Shown: piece after piece, positions 33,953 to 42,522 of the stretch
Position numbering within the stretch: position 1 is the first letter of the stretch
How the letters are laid out: each line of letters begins with the position of its first letter
NCBI GenBank assembly: GCA_001931535.1
Contig: CP016211.1
Coordinates: 15,913,501 to 15,977,500 of the forward strand
Reading direction: 5' to 3'
Origin: Minicystis rosea
GTDB taxonomy: Bacteria; Myxococcota_A; Polyangia; Polyangiales; Polyangiaceae
Length of the DNA stretch: 64,000 nt
The notes under the pieces: model-generated
The model's input: only the letters and a program-made list of their open reading frames with translations
Database searches by the model: none
Told to the model about the DNA's origin: nothing
Program-made: the position numbers and the translations under genes

Positions 33953-35749
33953 ATGAGCGAGGTGACGCAGCTCGGGCCGTTCGTCATCGCGCGCGAGCTC
34001 GGGCGCGGCGGCATGGGCGTCGTCTACGCGGCCGAGCACGAGGGGAGGGAGGTGGCGCTCAAGGTTTCCCTCGACGGCCTCCCCGAGCGCGACCGGAAGC
34101 ACTTCGTCGAAGAGGCGGAGCTGATCGCGCGCGTCACGCACCCCGGCGTCGTCGAGATCCTCGACAGCGGCACGCTCGACGACGGGCGCCCTTACCTGGT
34201 CATGCCGCTGCTCTCCGGCCGGACGCTGGCCGAGCGTCTCCGGGAGGGGCCGCTCGACGTCGACGTGGCGCTCCGGCTCTTCGTGCAGCTCGCGGGCGCG
34301 GTGGCGGCGCTGCACGAGGCGGGCGTCGTGCACCGCGACATCAAGCCCGAGAACGTGATGGTCCTCGAGGACGAGGAGCGCGTGGTGCTGCTCGACTTCG
34401 GCATCGCCCGCGACGTTGATCGCCCCGACGCGACGACCACGCGGATGGGGCAGGCGCGGGGGACGCCGTCGTGCATGGCGCCCGAGCGGTTCTTCGGGAC
34501 GCGCGCCGGCCCGGCGAGCGACGCGTACGAGCTCGCGGTGGTGCTCTACGCCATGGTCGCGGGCCGGCTCCCGTGGGACGAGCCGACGGATCCCGAGGCG
34601 CGTCTCCGGCCGCGCTCGCCCTCGGCGCTCGGGGTCGACCTGCCCGCGGGCCTCGAAGCCCTGCTCATGGAAGCGCTCTCCACGCGGCCCGAGCGGCGCC
34701 CCTGCGCGCGTGTGCTGGCCACCCGGGTGCACGCGATTCAGGCCGCAGGCCCCGGCGCCGAGCCCGATCCGTCGCGCACCACCGCGCCGCTCGCGCCGCT
34801 TCCCGCGCAGCTCTCGCGCTCGACGTCTTCGTCGCGGCGCGCCGGCTCCATCGCGCCGCCCGACCCACCGCGCCGGCGTGCGATCGCTCCGTGGATCGCC
34901 GGCGCGATCGCCGTCGTTGCGCTCGCTGCCGGCAGCGCGTTCCTCGTACGCGCTCCTCGTGCGAGCTCGGCGATCCACGCGCGTGGAGGTCTCGGCTCCA
35001 CCGCGCGCTCGGTCGCGCAGCACGTCGCCTCCGCGAGCGCGCCTGCCGCTTCGGACACGGCGCCTGCGGATGCAAACACGGCGGCCGCGGTTGCGAGCAC
35101 GGTGCCTGCGGATGCAAGCGCAGCGGCCGCGGTTGCGAGCACGGTGGCCGGGCTGCTCGCGCAGGTGAGCGCGGTGCCGGCATCGAGCAGCCGGCCTGCC
35201 TCCGTCGCGGCAGCCGGCGCGGACGCGCAAGCTTCCGGGCTGCCGTGGTGCACGAAGCTCGTCGCGCTCCAGTGCTCGCCTGCGGCGCGGAAGCTCGCCG
35301 GGGGAGAGGAGCGCTGCGCGGCCCGACGCGAAGGGCTCGCGCGGACGCGTATCGAAGGCGTGCTGCGGGCGCGCCTCGACGCCGAGTGTCGGGACGCCAT
35401 CCCGGTGGTGGAGCAGATGATCCACGCCTCGAAGGCCGGCGAGCCGCCCGAGGACATGCCGTGGTGCAAGCGCGTGACGGCCGCGTACTGCGAGCCCGAG
35501 GTGAAGGGCACCAGCGTCGGCGCGTCGCTCTGCGCGCAGGCGCAGAGAGGCTACGCGCTCGATCTCGAGAGGCCGCCGGCCGCGCGGGTGGCCGCGAACG
35601 AGCGGTGCGCGGGGCTGCTGCCGGCGGTGCGCCGGGCGATGCAGGAGCTCGTGCAGCAGCGAGCGCCCGCGACACCGGGGATCGCGGCGCCCACCGATCT
35701 CGATGGCGGGCAAGGGGCGCGACCGAGCGAGCCCCGGACCGATCCATGA
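33953..35749 (+). CDS. Transmembrane Ser/Thr kinase with duplicated four-Cys extracytoplasmic domain
   Basis: A 598-residue kinase (an in-frame GTG at 33941 is also possible). The kinase domain has GRGGMGVVY, Lys37 in VALK, HRDIKPEN (about 127-134), DFG (148-150) and a variant APE as APERFF (about 176-181). It should be catalytically active. A Pro/Ser/Arg linker leads to a single membrane helix (about 311-333). The outer part has an Ala/Thr repeat and then two copies of a four-cysteine unit, with identical spacing C-x7-C-x13-C and C-x23/24-C (first copy Cys 433, 441, 455, 479; second Cys 505, 513, 527, 552, both starting with PWC). It follows an FHA activator gene directly, so kinase to FHA signalling is inferred. 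Confidence 0.93.
   Translation: MSEVTQLGPFVIARELGRGGMGVVYAAEHEGREVALKVSLDGLPERDRKHFVEEAELIARVTHPGVVEILDSGTLDDGRPYLVMPLLSGRTLAERLREGPLDVDVALRLFVQLAGAVAALHEAGVVHRDIKPENVMVLEDEERVVLLDFGIARDVDRPDATTTRMGQARGTPSCMAPERFFGTRAGPASDAYELAVVLYAMVAGRLPWDEPTDPEARLRPRSPSALGVDLPAGLEALLMEALSTRPERRPCARVLATRVHAIQAAGPGAEPDPSRTTAPLAPLPAQLSRSTSSSRRAGSIAPPDPPRRRAIAPWIAGAIAVVALAAGSAFLVRAPRASSAIHARGGLGSTARSVAQHVASASAPAASDTAPADANTAAAVASTVPADASAAAAVASTVAGLLAQVSAVPASSSRPASVAAAGADAQASGLPWCTKLVALQCSPAARKLAGGEERCAARREGLARTRIEGVLRARLDAECRDAIPVVEQMIHASKAGEPPEDMPWCKRVTAAYCEPEVKGTSVGASLCAQAQRGYALDLERPPAARVAANERCAGLLPAVRRAMQELVQQRAPATPGIAAPTDLDGGQGARPSEPRTDP
35057..35140. repeat. 42-base direct duplication in the kinase linker
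   Basis: Two adjacent 42-base units (35057-35098 and 35099-35140) encode Ala/Thr-rich repeats just outside the membrane helix of the kinase. They differ at a few positions, including TGCAAACACGG versus TGCAAGCGCAG. Confidence 0.8.
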
Positions 35750-35895
35750 CGATGACGCGGCGCCGAGCACGATGACGTGGCGCGGAGCCGCGGCGCCTCG
35801 TCGCTGTTTCCTCGTGGATACACTCACCGCTCGGTCTGGCTCCCGGCGGAGCCAGATCGCGAGGCGCGGCGCGCGGAACCGAGGCTCCGCCGCGC

Positions 35896-35910
35896 TGGCA
35901 CATCGGTTGC
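35896..35910 (+). promoter_or_regulatory. Near-consensus sigma-54 (-24/-12) promoter
   Basis: TGGCAC at 35896-35901 and TTGC at 35907-35910 place the invariant GG and GC exactly 10 bases apart, as required by sigma-54. The sequence is on the plus strand, about 137 bases before the WGR-protein start (36047) and 147 bases after the kinase stop, so it would drive the WGR gene. An activator (32579) lies two genes upstream. Confidence 0.75.
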
Positions 35911-36046
35911 GAAACCGCGCCCGGACCCTGCTGCTCGGGGCTCACTTCGGCGTCGCCCTCCGGCGCGCTGGAGGAGGGTGCGTGGAAGCTGCTGCGCCCG
36001 TGGGAGCCTGGATCGTGGGTCGACCCATCACGCTGGAGATCGAGGC

Positions 36047-38671
36047 ATGACGAAGATCGCGAAGGTGTCGCTGCGCGCGAGTGAGAAGCCGATTGGACCG
36101 CGAATGCACAGCCACGCCGCGAGCTGGACGAGCGTCGCCGTCGAGGGCGCGACGGGCCACGTCTTCCTCGCGCGGACGCGCGCGGACGGCGCGCAGATCG
36201 GTTTGTGGCGCCTCGCCGAGGGAGAGGTCTCCGCCGTCGCGCTCGGTCACGCCGCCGCGGGGCTCGAGCCCGCGGTCCTTCCGTCGCGCGCCATGCTCTT
36301 CGCGCGTGGAGACGGCCGCGTCGGCGCCACGATGTGGCTCGCGCGGACGAAGGAGCGCCTCGACATGGTCTGGACCGGGGCGCGCTTCGAGCCGACGGAC
36401 ACGGTGGCTCCCGCGCCGTACATCCCTTACGGCTACACCATCTTCGACCCCGCGCGCGGCGTCAGCGTGACGACGCGGACCGACCGGACGACCGCGCTCT
36501 TCGACGAGCACCGGGTCGACGGCGGCGGCGCATCGAGCGTGAGCATCCCGGGCGTCGTCGCGGGCTACCTCGCTCATGGCGCCCAGTGCTTCGCGTCGCG
36601 GCTCGGGTGCATCGTGCTGCTCGCGCCGATCGACGCGGCCACGGTCGGTCTCTACACCTGGGATGGCGCGACGCTGGCCAAGCTCGGGGACAGCCTGAAG
36701 GCGACGGACCACAGCCTCGTGGTGGTGGACGGCGCGCCGCTCGGCTGCGACGTCATCGTCCTGGGGAGCAAGCAGCGGTGGACGGTGACGGGCGGCACCG
36801 TCAGCGCCGTCGTCGATGCGCCGCCGCTCTACAACGTGACCTCCATGCTGTTCGCCACGGACCCCGCGCGCGGGAAGATCTGGGGCGCGGGCCCGGTGGG
36901 CGATGGCAAGCTGTTCGGGGTGCTCGATGCGGAGGGGCTGCATCCGCGGGCCGGGAGGAACGGCGACGTGGGCCGCGGCTTCCAGACGGAGCGCGCGGTC
37001 GCCTTCTCCATCGGGAGGCGCGTCGTGGGCTACGAGGCCGGCGGCGAGGAGCGCGAGGTCGCCGCAGGCACCGATGACTTCGCGGCACCGCTGCCCGATG
37101 GCGCGCTGTTCACCATGGACCTCTTCGGCACGCCGATCCGCGTGCGGTCGAAGGCCGGCGAGACGCAGGAGATCGAGCCGCCGTCGCCGTGGATGGACGA
37201 CGTCGGCAACCTCGTGGCGGGAGGCGATGGCGCGGTGCACGTCGTCGGATCACGCACGGAGGGGAAGAAGACGATCGCCCTCCACCGACGCTTCGATGGG
37301 ACGGCGTGGGGCCCGGAGCAACCGGGGCCCGCGGCGGCGAAGCTGGGAGCGCCGGCGCTGGCGTCGCTCGGCGACGGGCGCCTCGTCGCCGTGCAGCCGT
37401 CGACCGCGCGGGGGATTCCGCGGAGCACCTCGTGGTTCGACGGCGAGGCCTGGCGGGACGAGCCGTTCGTGCTCGTCGGGTTCCGCCCGCTCCCGAGCAG
37501 CGAGGGATCCGTGCGGGCGCTGGCCCGCGATCCGAAGACCGGACACACGCTGCTCGTCGCCGTCGGGATGAGCGGCCCGGTGCTGGCGGTCTACGCGGGC
37601 GAAGGCCACTGGAAGGTCGTCGCCGCGATCGCGCTCGAGACCGGCAACGCGCAGGCGACGACGCTGCCCGAGCCGCGTGCCGCCGAGATCGGCGAGGAGA
37701 CCTTCTTCGGCTTCCGCGCGGCGGACCGCGTGCTCGTGGCGGCGGGCGCGACCGATGACACCTCGGCCGCCGGCTTTCACTTCGAAGGCTCCTTGGTCGA
37801 GGTGCTCGACGCGCTGCCCGCACCCGGCAAGATCCCGGTGCCGAAGTCGGACGTGCCCGTGCCCACGGCGTATGCGCTCGCGTTCCGCGACGAGAGCGCG
37901 AACAAGTTCTGGACCGCGGAGATCGACGGCGCGGGCTACACCGTGAGCTGGGGCAAGCGCAGCGCGAAGGGGCCCAAGGCCCAGTCGAAGGCGTTCACCG
38001 CCAAGACGCCGGAGAAGGCGCGCGCCGAGCTCACGAAGAAGCTCGCGGAGAAGATCGACGAGGGCTATCGCGTGGTCCCCGAGGGCGCCGAGGTGGCGCG
38101 CACCGGCGTGCGGCGCGCGTTCGCGTTCACGGGCGATGACGCTCGACCCGCGGACGCGAGCGGCAATCTCGTCGGAGGGGAGCAGGCGGTCGGAGGCCCC
38201 GCGTGCGAGCACTGCGGCGTGTCGATGTCGCTCGTCGTCCGCCTCGCGAAGGATGCCCAGCGATTCCCGCTCGCGAAGCACGCCGGCCTCGCCGTCTGGA
38301 TGTGCCCGTCGACAGATTGCCGGCCGTGGGAGGCCGGCGCCGGCGCGAACGCCGCGGTCCTCCTCGACGACGCGGCCATGCGCGCCGCCGCGCCCCCCAC
38401 GGCGCGCGCCATCGTCTTCGAGAAGGCCCGCATCGAGGCCGAGCCCGGCGGGGACGACGACGACGAGCGCGCGACCTCCAAGGTCGGCGGGTTCCCCGTG
38501 TGGGTCCAGGACGACGCCACGCCGAGCTGCGACGTCTGCGGCGACACCATGGCGTTCGCCCTCCAGGTGGACGATGAGGTCGCCGCGCAGAACTTCGGCG
38601 ACTCCGGCTCGGGCTACGTCTTCGTCTGCCCGCGCGAGTGCAGCGCCAAGTTCAGCAGCCAGAGCTGCTAA
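36047..38671 (+). CDS. WGR-domain protein with N-terminal propeller-like region and C-terminal zinc-ribbon domains
   Basis: An 874-residue protein; the ATG at 36047 has GGAG and GAGG upstream. Residues about 1-600 alternate short strands (GYTIFDPARGVSVTTRTD, GCDVIVLGSKQRWTVTGG, WFDGEAWRDEPFVLVGF) like a seven- or eight-bladed propeller. Residues about 607-668 form a WGR domain (FWTAEIDGAGYTVSWGKRSA, KAFTAKTPEKARAELTKKLA). The end has zinc-ribbon-like CEHCG (about 721) with MCPSTDC, and CDVCGDT (about 827) with FVCPREC, similar to DUF1963-associated modules. No signal peptide. WGR domains occur in PARP-like and WYL/toxin-system proteins and in predicted sensors; the role here is unknown. The preceding sigma-54 promoter is its likely control. 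Confidence 0.85.
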   Translation: MTKIAKVSLRASEKPIGPRMHSHAASWTSVAVEGATGHVFLARTRADGAQIGLWRLAEGEVSAVALGHAAAGLEPAVLPSRAMLFARGDGRVGATMWLARTKERLDMVWTGARFEPTDTVAPAPYIPYGYTIFDPARGVSVTTRTDRTTALFDEHRVDGGGASSVSIPGVVAGYLAHGAQCFASRLGCIVLLAPIDAATVGLYTWDGATLAKLGDSLKATDHSLVVVDGAPLGCDVIVLGSKQRWTVTGGTVSAVVDAPPLYNVTSMLFATDPARGKIWGAGPVGDGKLFGVLDAEGLHPRAGRNGDVGRGFQTERAVAFSIGRRVVGYEAGGEEREVAAGTDDFAAPLPDGALFTMDLFGTPIRVRSKAGETQEIEPPSPWMDDVGNLVAGGDGAVHVVGSRTEGKKTIALHRRFDGTAWGPEQPGPAAAKLGAPALASLGDGRLVAVQPSTARGIPRSTSWFDGEAWRDEPFVLVGFRPLPSSEGSVRALARDPKTGHTLLVAVGMSGPVLAVYAGEGHWKVVAAIALETGNAQATTLPEPRAAEIGEETFFGFRAADRVLVAAGATDDTSAAGFHFEGSLVEVLDALPAPGKIPVPKSDVPVPTAYALAFRDESANKFWTAEIDGAGYTVSWGKRSAKGPKAQSKAFTAKTPEKARAELTKKLAEKIDEGYRVVPEGAEVARTGVRRAFAFTGDDARPADASGNLVGGEQAVGGPACEHCGVSMSLVVRLAKDAQRFPLAKHAGLAVWMCPSTDCRPWEAGAGANAAVLLDDAAMRAAAPPTARAIVFEKARIEAEPGGDDDDERATSKVGGFPVWVQDDATPSCDVCGDTMAFALQVDDEVAAQNFGDSGSGYVFVCPRECSAKFSSQSC

Positions 38672-38828
38672 ATCAGCGGTCAAAGCGGTCAAGATTCTCG
38701 AACAACAGTCTCCTCGTGGACGCTGACGTCGACGGCCCGTCGTCAGCGTCAGCGTTCACGACCACGTCCACGTCCACGAAGGGTCTTCGCTGTTCGAGAA
38801 TCACGCTCGCTACGCTCGCTGATTTAGC
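38667..38828. repeat. Long cruciform-like inverted repeat after the WGR gene
   Basis: GCTAAATCAGC (38667-38677, including the stop codon of the WGR gene) pairs with GCTGATTTAGC (38818-38828). Inside lie GATTCTCGAACA (38693-38704) with TGTTCGAGAATC (38791-38802) and CGTGGACG with CGTCCACG. The arms could form one roughly 160-base hairpin or a cruciform. Being between convergent genes, it can act as a bidirectional terminator, but the size and matching arms also resemble a small nonautonomous mobile element or structured RNA. Confidence 0.85.
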
Positions 38829-38947
38829 GCCGCGCGCGCGATCGTCGAACGCGCCGGTGTCGTTCATCCGTACCCGGTCCGTGGGCTTCGTCTCGAGCTC
38901 GAAGCGGCACAGGGCTTCCCCGCGTGCGATGCCCACCACCGGCGTGG

Positions 38948-40231
38948 CTACAGCGATGCGGCGGCGCACCCCCAGCGGTAGACCGGTGGATTCGGCACCG
39001 TGGGATGCGACCACGTCGTGCCATCGAAGACCACCACGTCGAGGAAGTCTCCGTTCGCGCTGACACCGTGCCCGGCGATGGCGACGGTGCTGCTCGAGAC
39101 GGCTGCCCCACAGTTCGCAGTGCTCTGGATGGCCATGGCATCCCACAGCGGCGCAGTGAACGACGTCGCGCGCTCGGTCCACGTCGTGCCGTCGAACGAC
39201 CAGGCGTCGGAGTAGTGCGCGTTGCAGTCACCGTCGATCTTGCACCCGCCGGCCATCAGCACGTCTCCGCCCAGGCTCATGCTGACGCCGCCGAAGCGGA
39301 AGGCGGGACCGGACGCGGTGATCTTCGTCCACGCCGTGCCGTTGAAGACCCACTCGTCGGACACCCCTCCGCCGATCGTCGTGCCTCCGTGCACCACGAG
39401 CTTGCCGCCGAGCGTGGCGCCGCCGCCCGATGCGTACCGGGCCGCGGGGCCGGCGCCCGTGACCTGCGTCCAGCTCGCGCCGTCGAAGATCCACGTGTCG
39501 CCGAAGACTTTGTTCTCCGGCCCATCGATGCCGCCGAACAGCACGAGCTTGCCGTTCAACGGCGTGAGCATGCCCCAGAGGCGCGCCGGCGGTGCGGGGA
39601 TCGCGAGCTCTTTCCACGTCGCGCCGTCGAAGGTCCACGTGTCGCCGAGGCTGGCGCCCCCTTTCAGCCCGCCGAAGAGGACGACCTTGCCGTCGAGCGT
39701 CGCCGCCATCGCGCCGGTGCGCGCCGAGGGCCCGGGCGTGACGATCTGCTCCCACGTGGAGCCGTCGAAGATCCACGTCTCGTCGAGATCGTGTTGCGTG
39801 TTGGTTCCACCGAACATGACCATTCCGTGGCGCGTCGGTCCCGGCGGCCCGCCGTCGCCCGTCCCCGTGTCGACGCATGCCCCGTTGACCGCGCTCGGGA
39901 GCGTCTCGCCCGTGCAAGGGCCGAACGCGTAGCGCAGCTCCTGTGTCTCCTGGCAGGTCTGCACGCCGTCGTGGCAGGCACCGACTCCCCGCGTTTCCGC
40001 GGGGCCGGTGTAGCAGGCGACCGTATCGCCGGCGTGACATGGACAGTTGGTGTAGTTCGGCCCGTTGACGCAATCGACACCCGGTCCCGGGGTGAAGCCG
40101 CCGACGCCGCTCGTGCCGCCGGTGCCACCTTCCCCCGGGCGAGCGCCGAGATCGCCGTTCACCGCGCACGCGCCCACCGCCGTGGCCACCGTTGCCAGGA
40201 TGGCCAATACCTTTCCCACTCGTTTCAGCAT
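38948..40231 (-). CDS. Kelch-repeat lipoprotein
   Basis: A 427-residue lipoprotein. The ATG at 40231 has GGAGGAG. Lipobox VGAC, then a Gly/Thr linker and a small Cys-rich module (CVNGPNYTNCPCHAGDTVAC) similar to those on other myxobacterial surface proteins. Six or more kelch blades follow (MVMFGGTNTQHDLDETWIFD, VVLFGGLKGGASLGDTWTFD, LVLFGGIDG, LVVHGGTTIGGGVSDEWVF), a beta-propeller. Such proteins bind ligands at the surface. Ligand unknown. Confidence 0.9.
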   Translation of the reverse strand: MLKRVGKVLAILATVATAVGACAVNGDLGARPGEGGTGGTSGVGGFTPGPGVDCVNGPNYTNCPCHAGDTVACYTGPAETRGVGACHDGVQTCQETQELRYAFGPCTGETLPSAVNGACVDTGTGDGGPPGPTRHGMVMFGGTNTQHDLDETWIFDGSTWEQIVTPGPSARTGAMAATLDGKVVLFGGLKGGASLGDTWTFDGATWKELAIPAPPARLWGMLTPLNGKLVLFGGIDGPENKVFGDTWIFDGASWTQVTGAGPAARYASGGGATLGGKLVVHGGTTIGGGVSDEWVFNGTAWTKITASGPAFRFGGVSMSLGGDVLMAGGCKIDGDCNAHYSDAWSFDGTTWTERATSFTAPLWDAMAIQSTANCGAAVSSSTVAIAGHGVSANGDFLDVVVFDGTTWSHPTVPNPPVYRWGCAAASL

Positions 40232-40305
40232 TCGCTCTCCTCCGACAGCTCCTCGATGTCCGGCGGGGCGGGCGAATATGAAGAAAAGTTCTGCGGGTGG
40301 TGGCG

Positions 40306-40953
40306 CTACCGCCGGAGGTGCGCCTCGGCCTGACGGCGCAGGGCCGAACGCTCGGGAGCGAGCTGGCTGTTCGGAAACTCGCGCTCGTGCTGCTCGACGA
40401 GCGAAAGCGCGCGCGCCGGGTCGGCATCGAGCGCCTGCCGCGCACGCAGCAGCAACAGCCCCTCGCGCGGTGTGGGCGCCGCAGCCGACGTCGAGGGGAG
40501 CGGCGTCGCCGGCGCCGATGCCAGCGGCTTGGGTGTCGCTCGCGTCGGTCTCTGCGTGCTGGCGGTCGGCGCCGGCTGCGCCGAGGGCTCCGGTGCAGGC
40601 ACCGGCGGGGGCGATGACGGCGGCGCCGCGGATGACTCGACGGACGCCGAAGCAGACGGTGAGGGCGCAGCAGGTGGCGCCGGTGCGCCGGACCTCGACG
40701 ACAAGATCGACACGCCCAGCGCGCCGCCGATGAGCGCCGAGAGCGCGACCAGCTTGACGATCGATCCGAGCCCCTTCGGCGCGGCCCCGGTCGCCGTCGG
40801 GTCACCGGGGTTGCCTTGGCCTTGGGCCGCGAGGCCCGCGCGCACGCGCCCGACGGCTTGGTCGTCGAGGACGTCGCGCTCGGCCGCGGCGCAGAGCTCG
40901 CGCAAGGCCTCCGATCCCCCTCCGTCGGCAAGACGCTCCGGATCCTTCGTCAT
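40306..40953 (-). CDS. Membrane protein with Pro/Ala linker and TPR-like tail, candidate anti-sigma factor
   Basis: A 215-residue protein whose start overlaps the stop of the ECF sigma gene by four bases (ATGA). The cytoplasmic N-terminus (LRELCAAAERDVLDDQAVGR) is short. A membrane helix (IVKLVALSALIGGALGVSIL, about 65-84) leads to a long Ala/Pro/Ser linker and a C-terminal helix-rich part (GLLLLRARQALDADPARALS, LVEQHEREFPNSQLAPERSAL). It is placed and shaped like a membrane-bound anti-sigma factor or a coiled-coil tether for the sigma factor. I see no zinc HxxxCxxC motif. Confidence 0.75.
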   Translation of the reverse strand: MTKDPERLADGGGSEALRELCAAAERDVLDDQAVGRVRAGLAAQGQGNPGDPTATGAAPKGLGSIVKLVALSALIGGALGVSILSSRSGAPAPPAAPSPSASASVESSAAPPSSPPPVPAPEPSAQPAPTASTQRPTRATPKPLASAPATPLPSTSAAAPTPREGLLLLRARQALDADPARALSLVEQHEREFPNSQLAPERSALRRQAEAHLRR

Positions 40954-41510
40954 GGCGATGCCTCGTTTCGCCGCACGGCCTCTTCCAGCCGAGCACGGGC
41001 GGCGTGGAGCCGCGAGTATGCAGTCTGCAGCGGGCACGAGAGGGCGGCTGCCACCTCGGCCATCGGCATGCGCTCGATCTCGTAGAGCACGAACACCGCG
41101 CGCTGCTGCTCGTCGAGACGTGAAAGGAGCGCGAGGAGCCGCTCGCGCATCTCGGTGCGCTCGGCGGCGTCGTGCTGCGTCGCGGGGATCTCGATCTCGA
41201 TCGCGTCCGCGCCGCCTTCCTCCCGCCGGCGGCGGCGGGTGCGCCGCTGGTTCTGCGCGACGTGGACGCAGATCTGGCGGAGCCAGGCGCGCACGCTGCC
41301 TCCGGGCTCGAAGTCGGCGAGCCTGCGGTGCACGGCGATGAACACCTCCTGGCACGCATCCTCGAGCTCGGCCTCGGCGACGCCCAAGTAGCGGAGCGTG
41401 CGCCCCACGTAACGAGCGTGCTCGGAGAACACGTCGTCGAACGCGGGGCGCTCCGCGAAGGGAGGCGCGGCGGGCCCGTCGGTCGCGCGGGCGGTCGCTT
41501 TCGGGCTCAC
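40950..41510 (-). CDS. ECF-type RNA polymerase sigma factor
   Basis: A 186-residue factor with region 2 (DVFSEHARYVGRTLRYLGVA, EAELEDACQEVFIAVHRRLA) and region 4 (LLALLSRLDEQQRAVFVLYE, EVAAALSCPLQTAYSRLHAA). Region 2 is followed by an Arg-rich linker. It lies between an outer-membrane-like protein gene 28 bases upstream and a membrane protein downstream, so the three are an operon. Such operons sense envelope signals; the target promoters are unknown. Confidence 0.93.
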   Translation of the reverse strand: MSPKATARATDGPAAPPFAERPAFDDVFSEHARYVGRTLRYLGVAEAELEDACQEVFIAVHRRLADFEPGGSVRAWLRQICVHVAQNQRRTRRRRREEGGADAIEIEIPATQHDAAERTEMRERLLALLSRLDEQQRAVFVLYEIERMPMAEVAAALSCPLQTAYSRLHAARARLEEAVRRNEASP

Positions 41511-41538
41511 GCCCCCTCATGTCCGGCGAGCGCCACCT

Positions 41539-42522
41539 TTATGATCCCGGCCGCACGACGACGCCGAGCGTGAAAGAAGGGGCCACTGGCCAGAGCGTAG
41601 CGACGTCGCGCTCTTCCGCCCCGTCGTGGAAGAAGAACCGCGGCCGGACGAGCGGCACCCACAGCGCCGCACCCAGCCGCCCCCACACCGGCCCGGCGAT
41701 GCGTACGCTCGCGTCGACCTCGGCTTCGCCGAACACCAGCGGGCGCGTCACCTGCGCGGGGTGAAGCAAGCCGATGGGCGCGCCGACCAGAAAACCCCCA
41801 CCGCCGCCGAGGCAAGCCCCGAGGCGCACCCGCGCGGCGCGGAGCGGCGTGTAGCAGGCGCCGAGATCCGCCGCCCACCCGGAGATCTCGCCGCCCGCGC
41901 CCTCGTAGAGCGCCCGCTCCGGCACCCAAGCGTGCATCCCGAGCGTGAGCGAGACGGGAATCGCGACGTCCACCGCGAAGCGCAGGTACGCGGTCGGCGC
42001 GGCGCGCGGCAGGATCCCGAGCGACACGCCCGCGCCGGCCTCGCCGGCGACGACGGGCGTGGCCGGCGCGCGCGGCGTGGGCGCGACGCGTGGGGGCGAA
42101 GGCTGGACCTGGATGGGCGGGCGCTCGGGCTCGAAGCCGTCGAGCATGATCGCGATGACGACCGCGATGGATTCATCCATGCGATTGCAAGACGCCGCGA
42201 CGCTCTCCAGCGAGCGCGACGCGAGCAGCGCGCCGGAGCTGGATCGCATCGCGATGGAGGCGCGGAACCCGCCGCCGCTCGGCTCCACGCCGCCCTCGAT
42301 GATGATCGCCGGGGGCATTGCGCTCGCCGCCGCGCCCGTCGCGTCGAACACGCGGTGCCCGAGCGCGCCCTCGACGGTCCTCGCCAGGGTTGCTTCGTCG
42401 ATGCACGTGGCAGCCGCGCGCCACCGCAGCGTGGCGCGCGCGCCCGGCTCGGCGGCAGAAGGGGCGGACAGCGTGACGAGCGCGGCGACGACCAGCAGGG
42501 AGGGAACGGCTCCGCGCGCCAC
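41539..42522 (-). CDS. Outer-membrane beta-barrel-like protein, partner of the ECF sigma operon
   Basis: A 327-residue protein beginning with a signal peptide (SLLVVAALVTLSAPSAAE). An N-terminal domain (LRWRAAATCIDEATLARTVE, about 30-135) is followed by a Pro-rich linker. The C-terminal half alternates strands (GISLGILPRAAPTAYLRFAV-like, VPVSLTLGMHAWVPERALYE-like, and PVWGRLGAALWVPLVRPRFF) as in a beta barrel. It is the first gene of the operon with the ECF sigma factor. In Polyangiales this gene order recurs, so I infer a sensor or the regulated envelope protein. Confidence 0.7.
   Translation of the reverse strand: MARGAVPSLLVVAALVTLSAPSAAEPGARATLRWRAAATCIDEATLARTVEGALGHRVFDATGAAASAMPPAIIIEGGVEPSGGGFRASIAMRSSSGALLASRSLESVAASCNRMDESIAVVIAIMLDGFEPERPPIQVQPSPPRVAPTPRAPATPVVAGEAGAGVSLGILPRAAPTAYLRFAVDVAIPVSLTLGMHAWVPERALYEGAGGEISGWAADLGACYTPLRAARVRLGACLGGGGGFLVGAPIGLLHPAQVTRPLVFGEAEVDASVRIAGPVWGRLGAALWVPLVRPRFFFHDGAEERDVATLWPVAPSFTLGVVVRPGS

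Noticed and set aside
32366..35827. A 1153-residue open frame on the minus strand
   Set aside because: It is antisense to the FHA activator and the kinase; the composition is Arg/His/Pro-rich with no motif. GC-rich genomes produce such frames.
35703..36050. A 115-residue plus-strand frame ending with ATGA overlap at the WGR start
   Set aside because: Arg-rich, no motif, and it starts inside the kinase gene. The overlap may be chance, and the sigma-54 site lies inside it.
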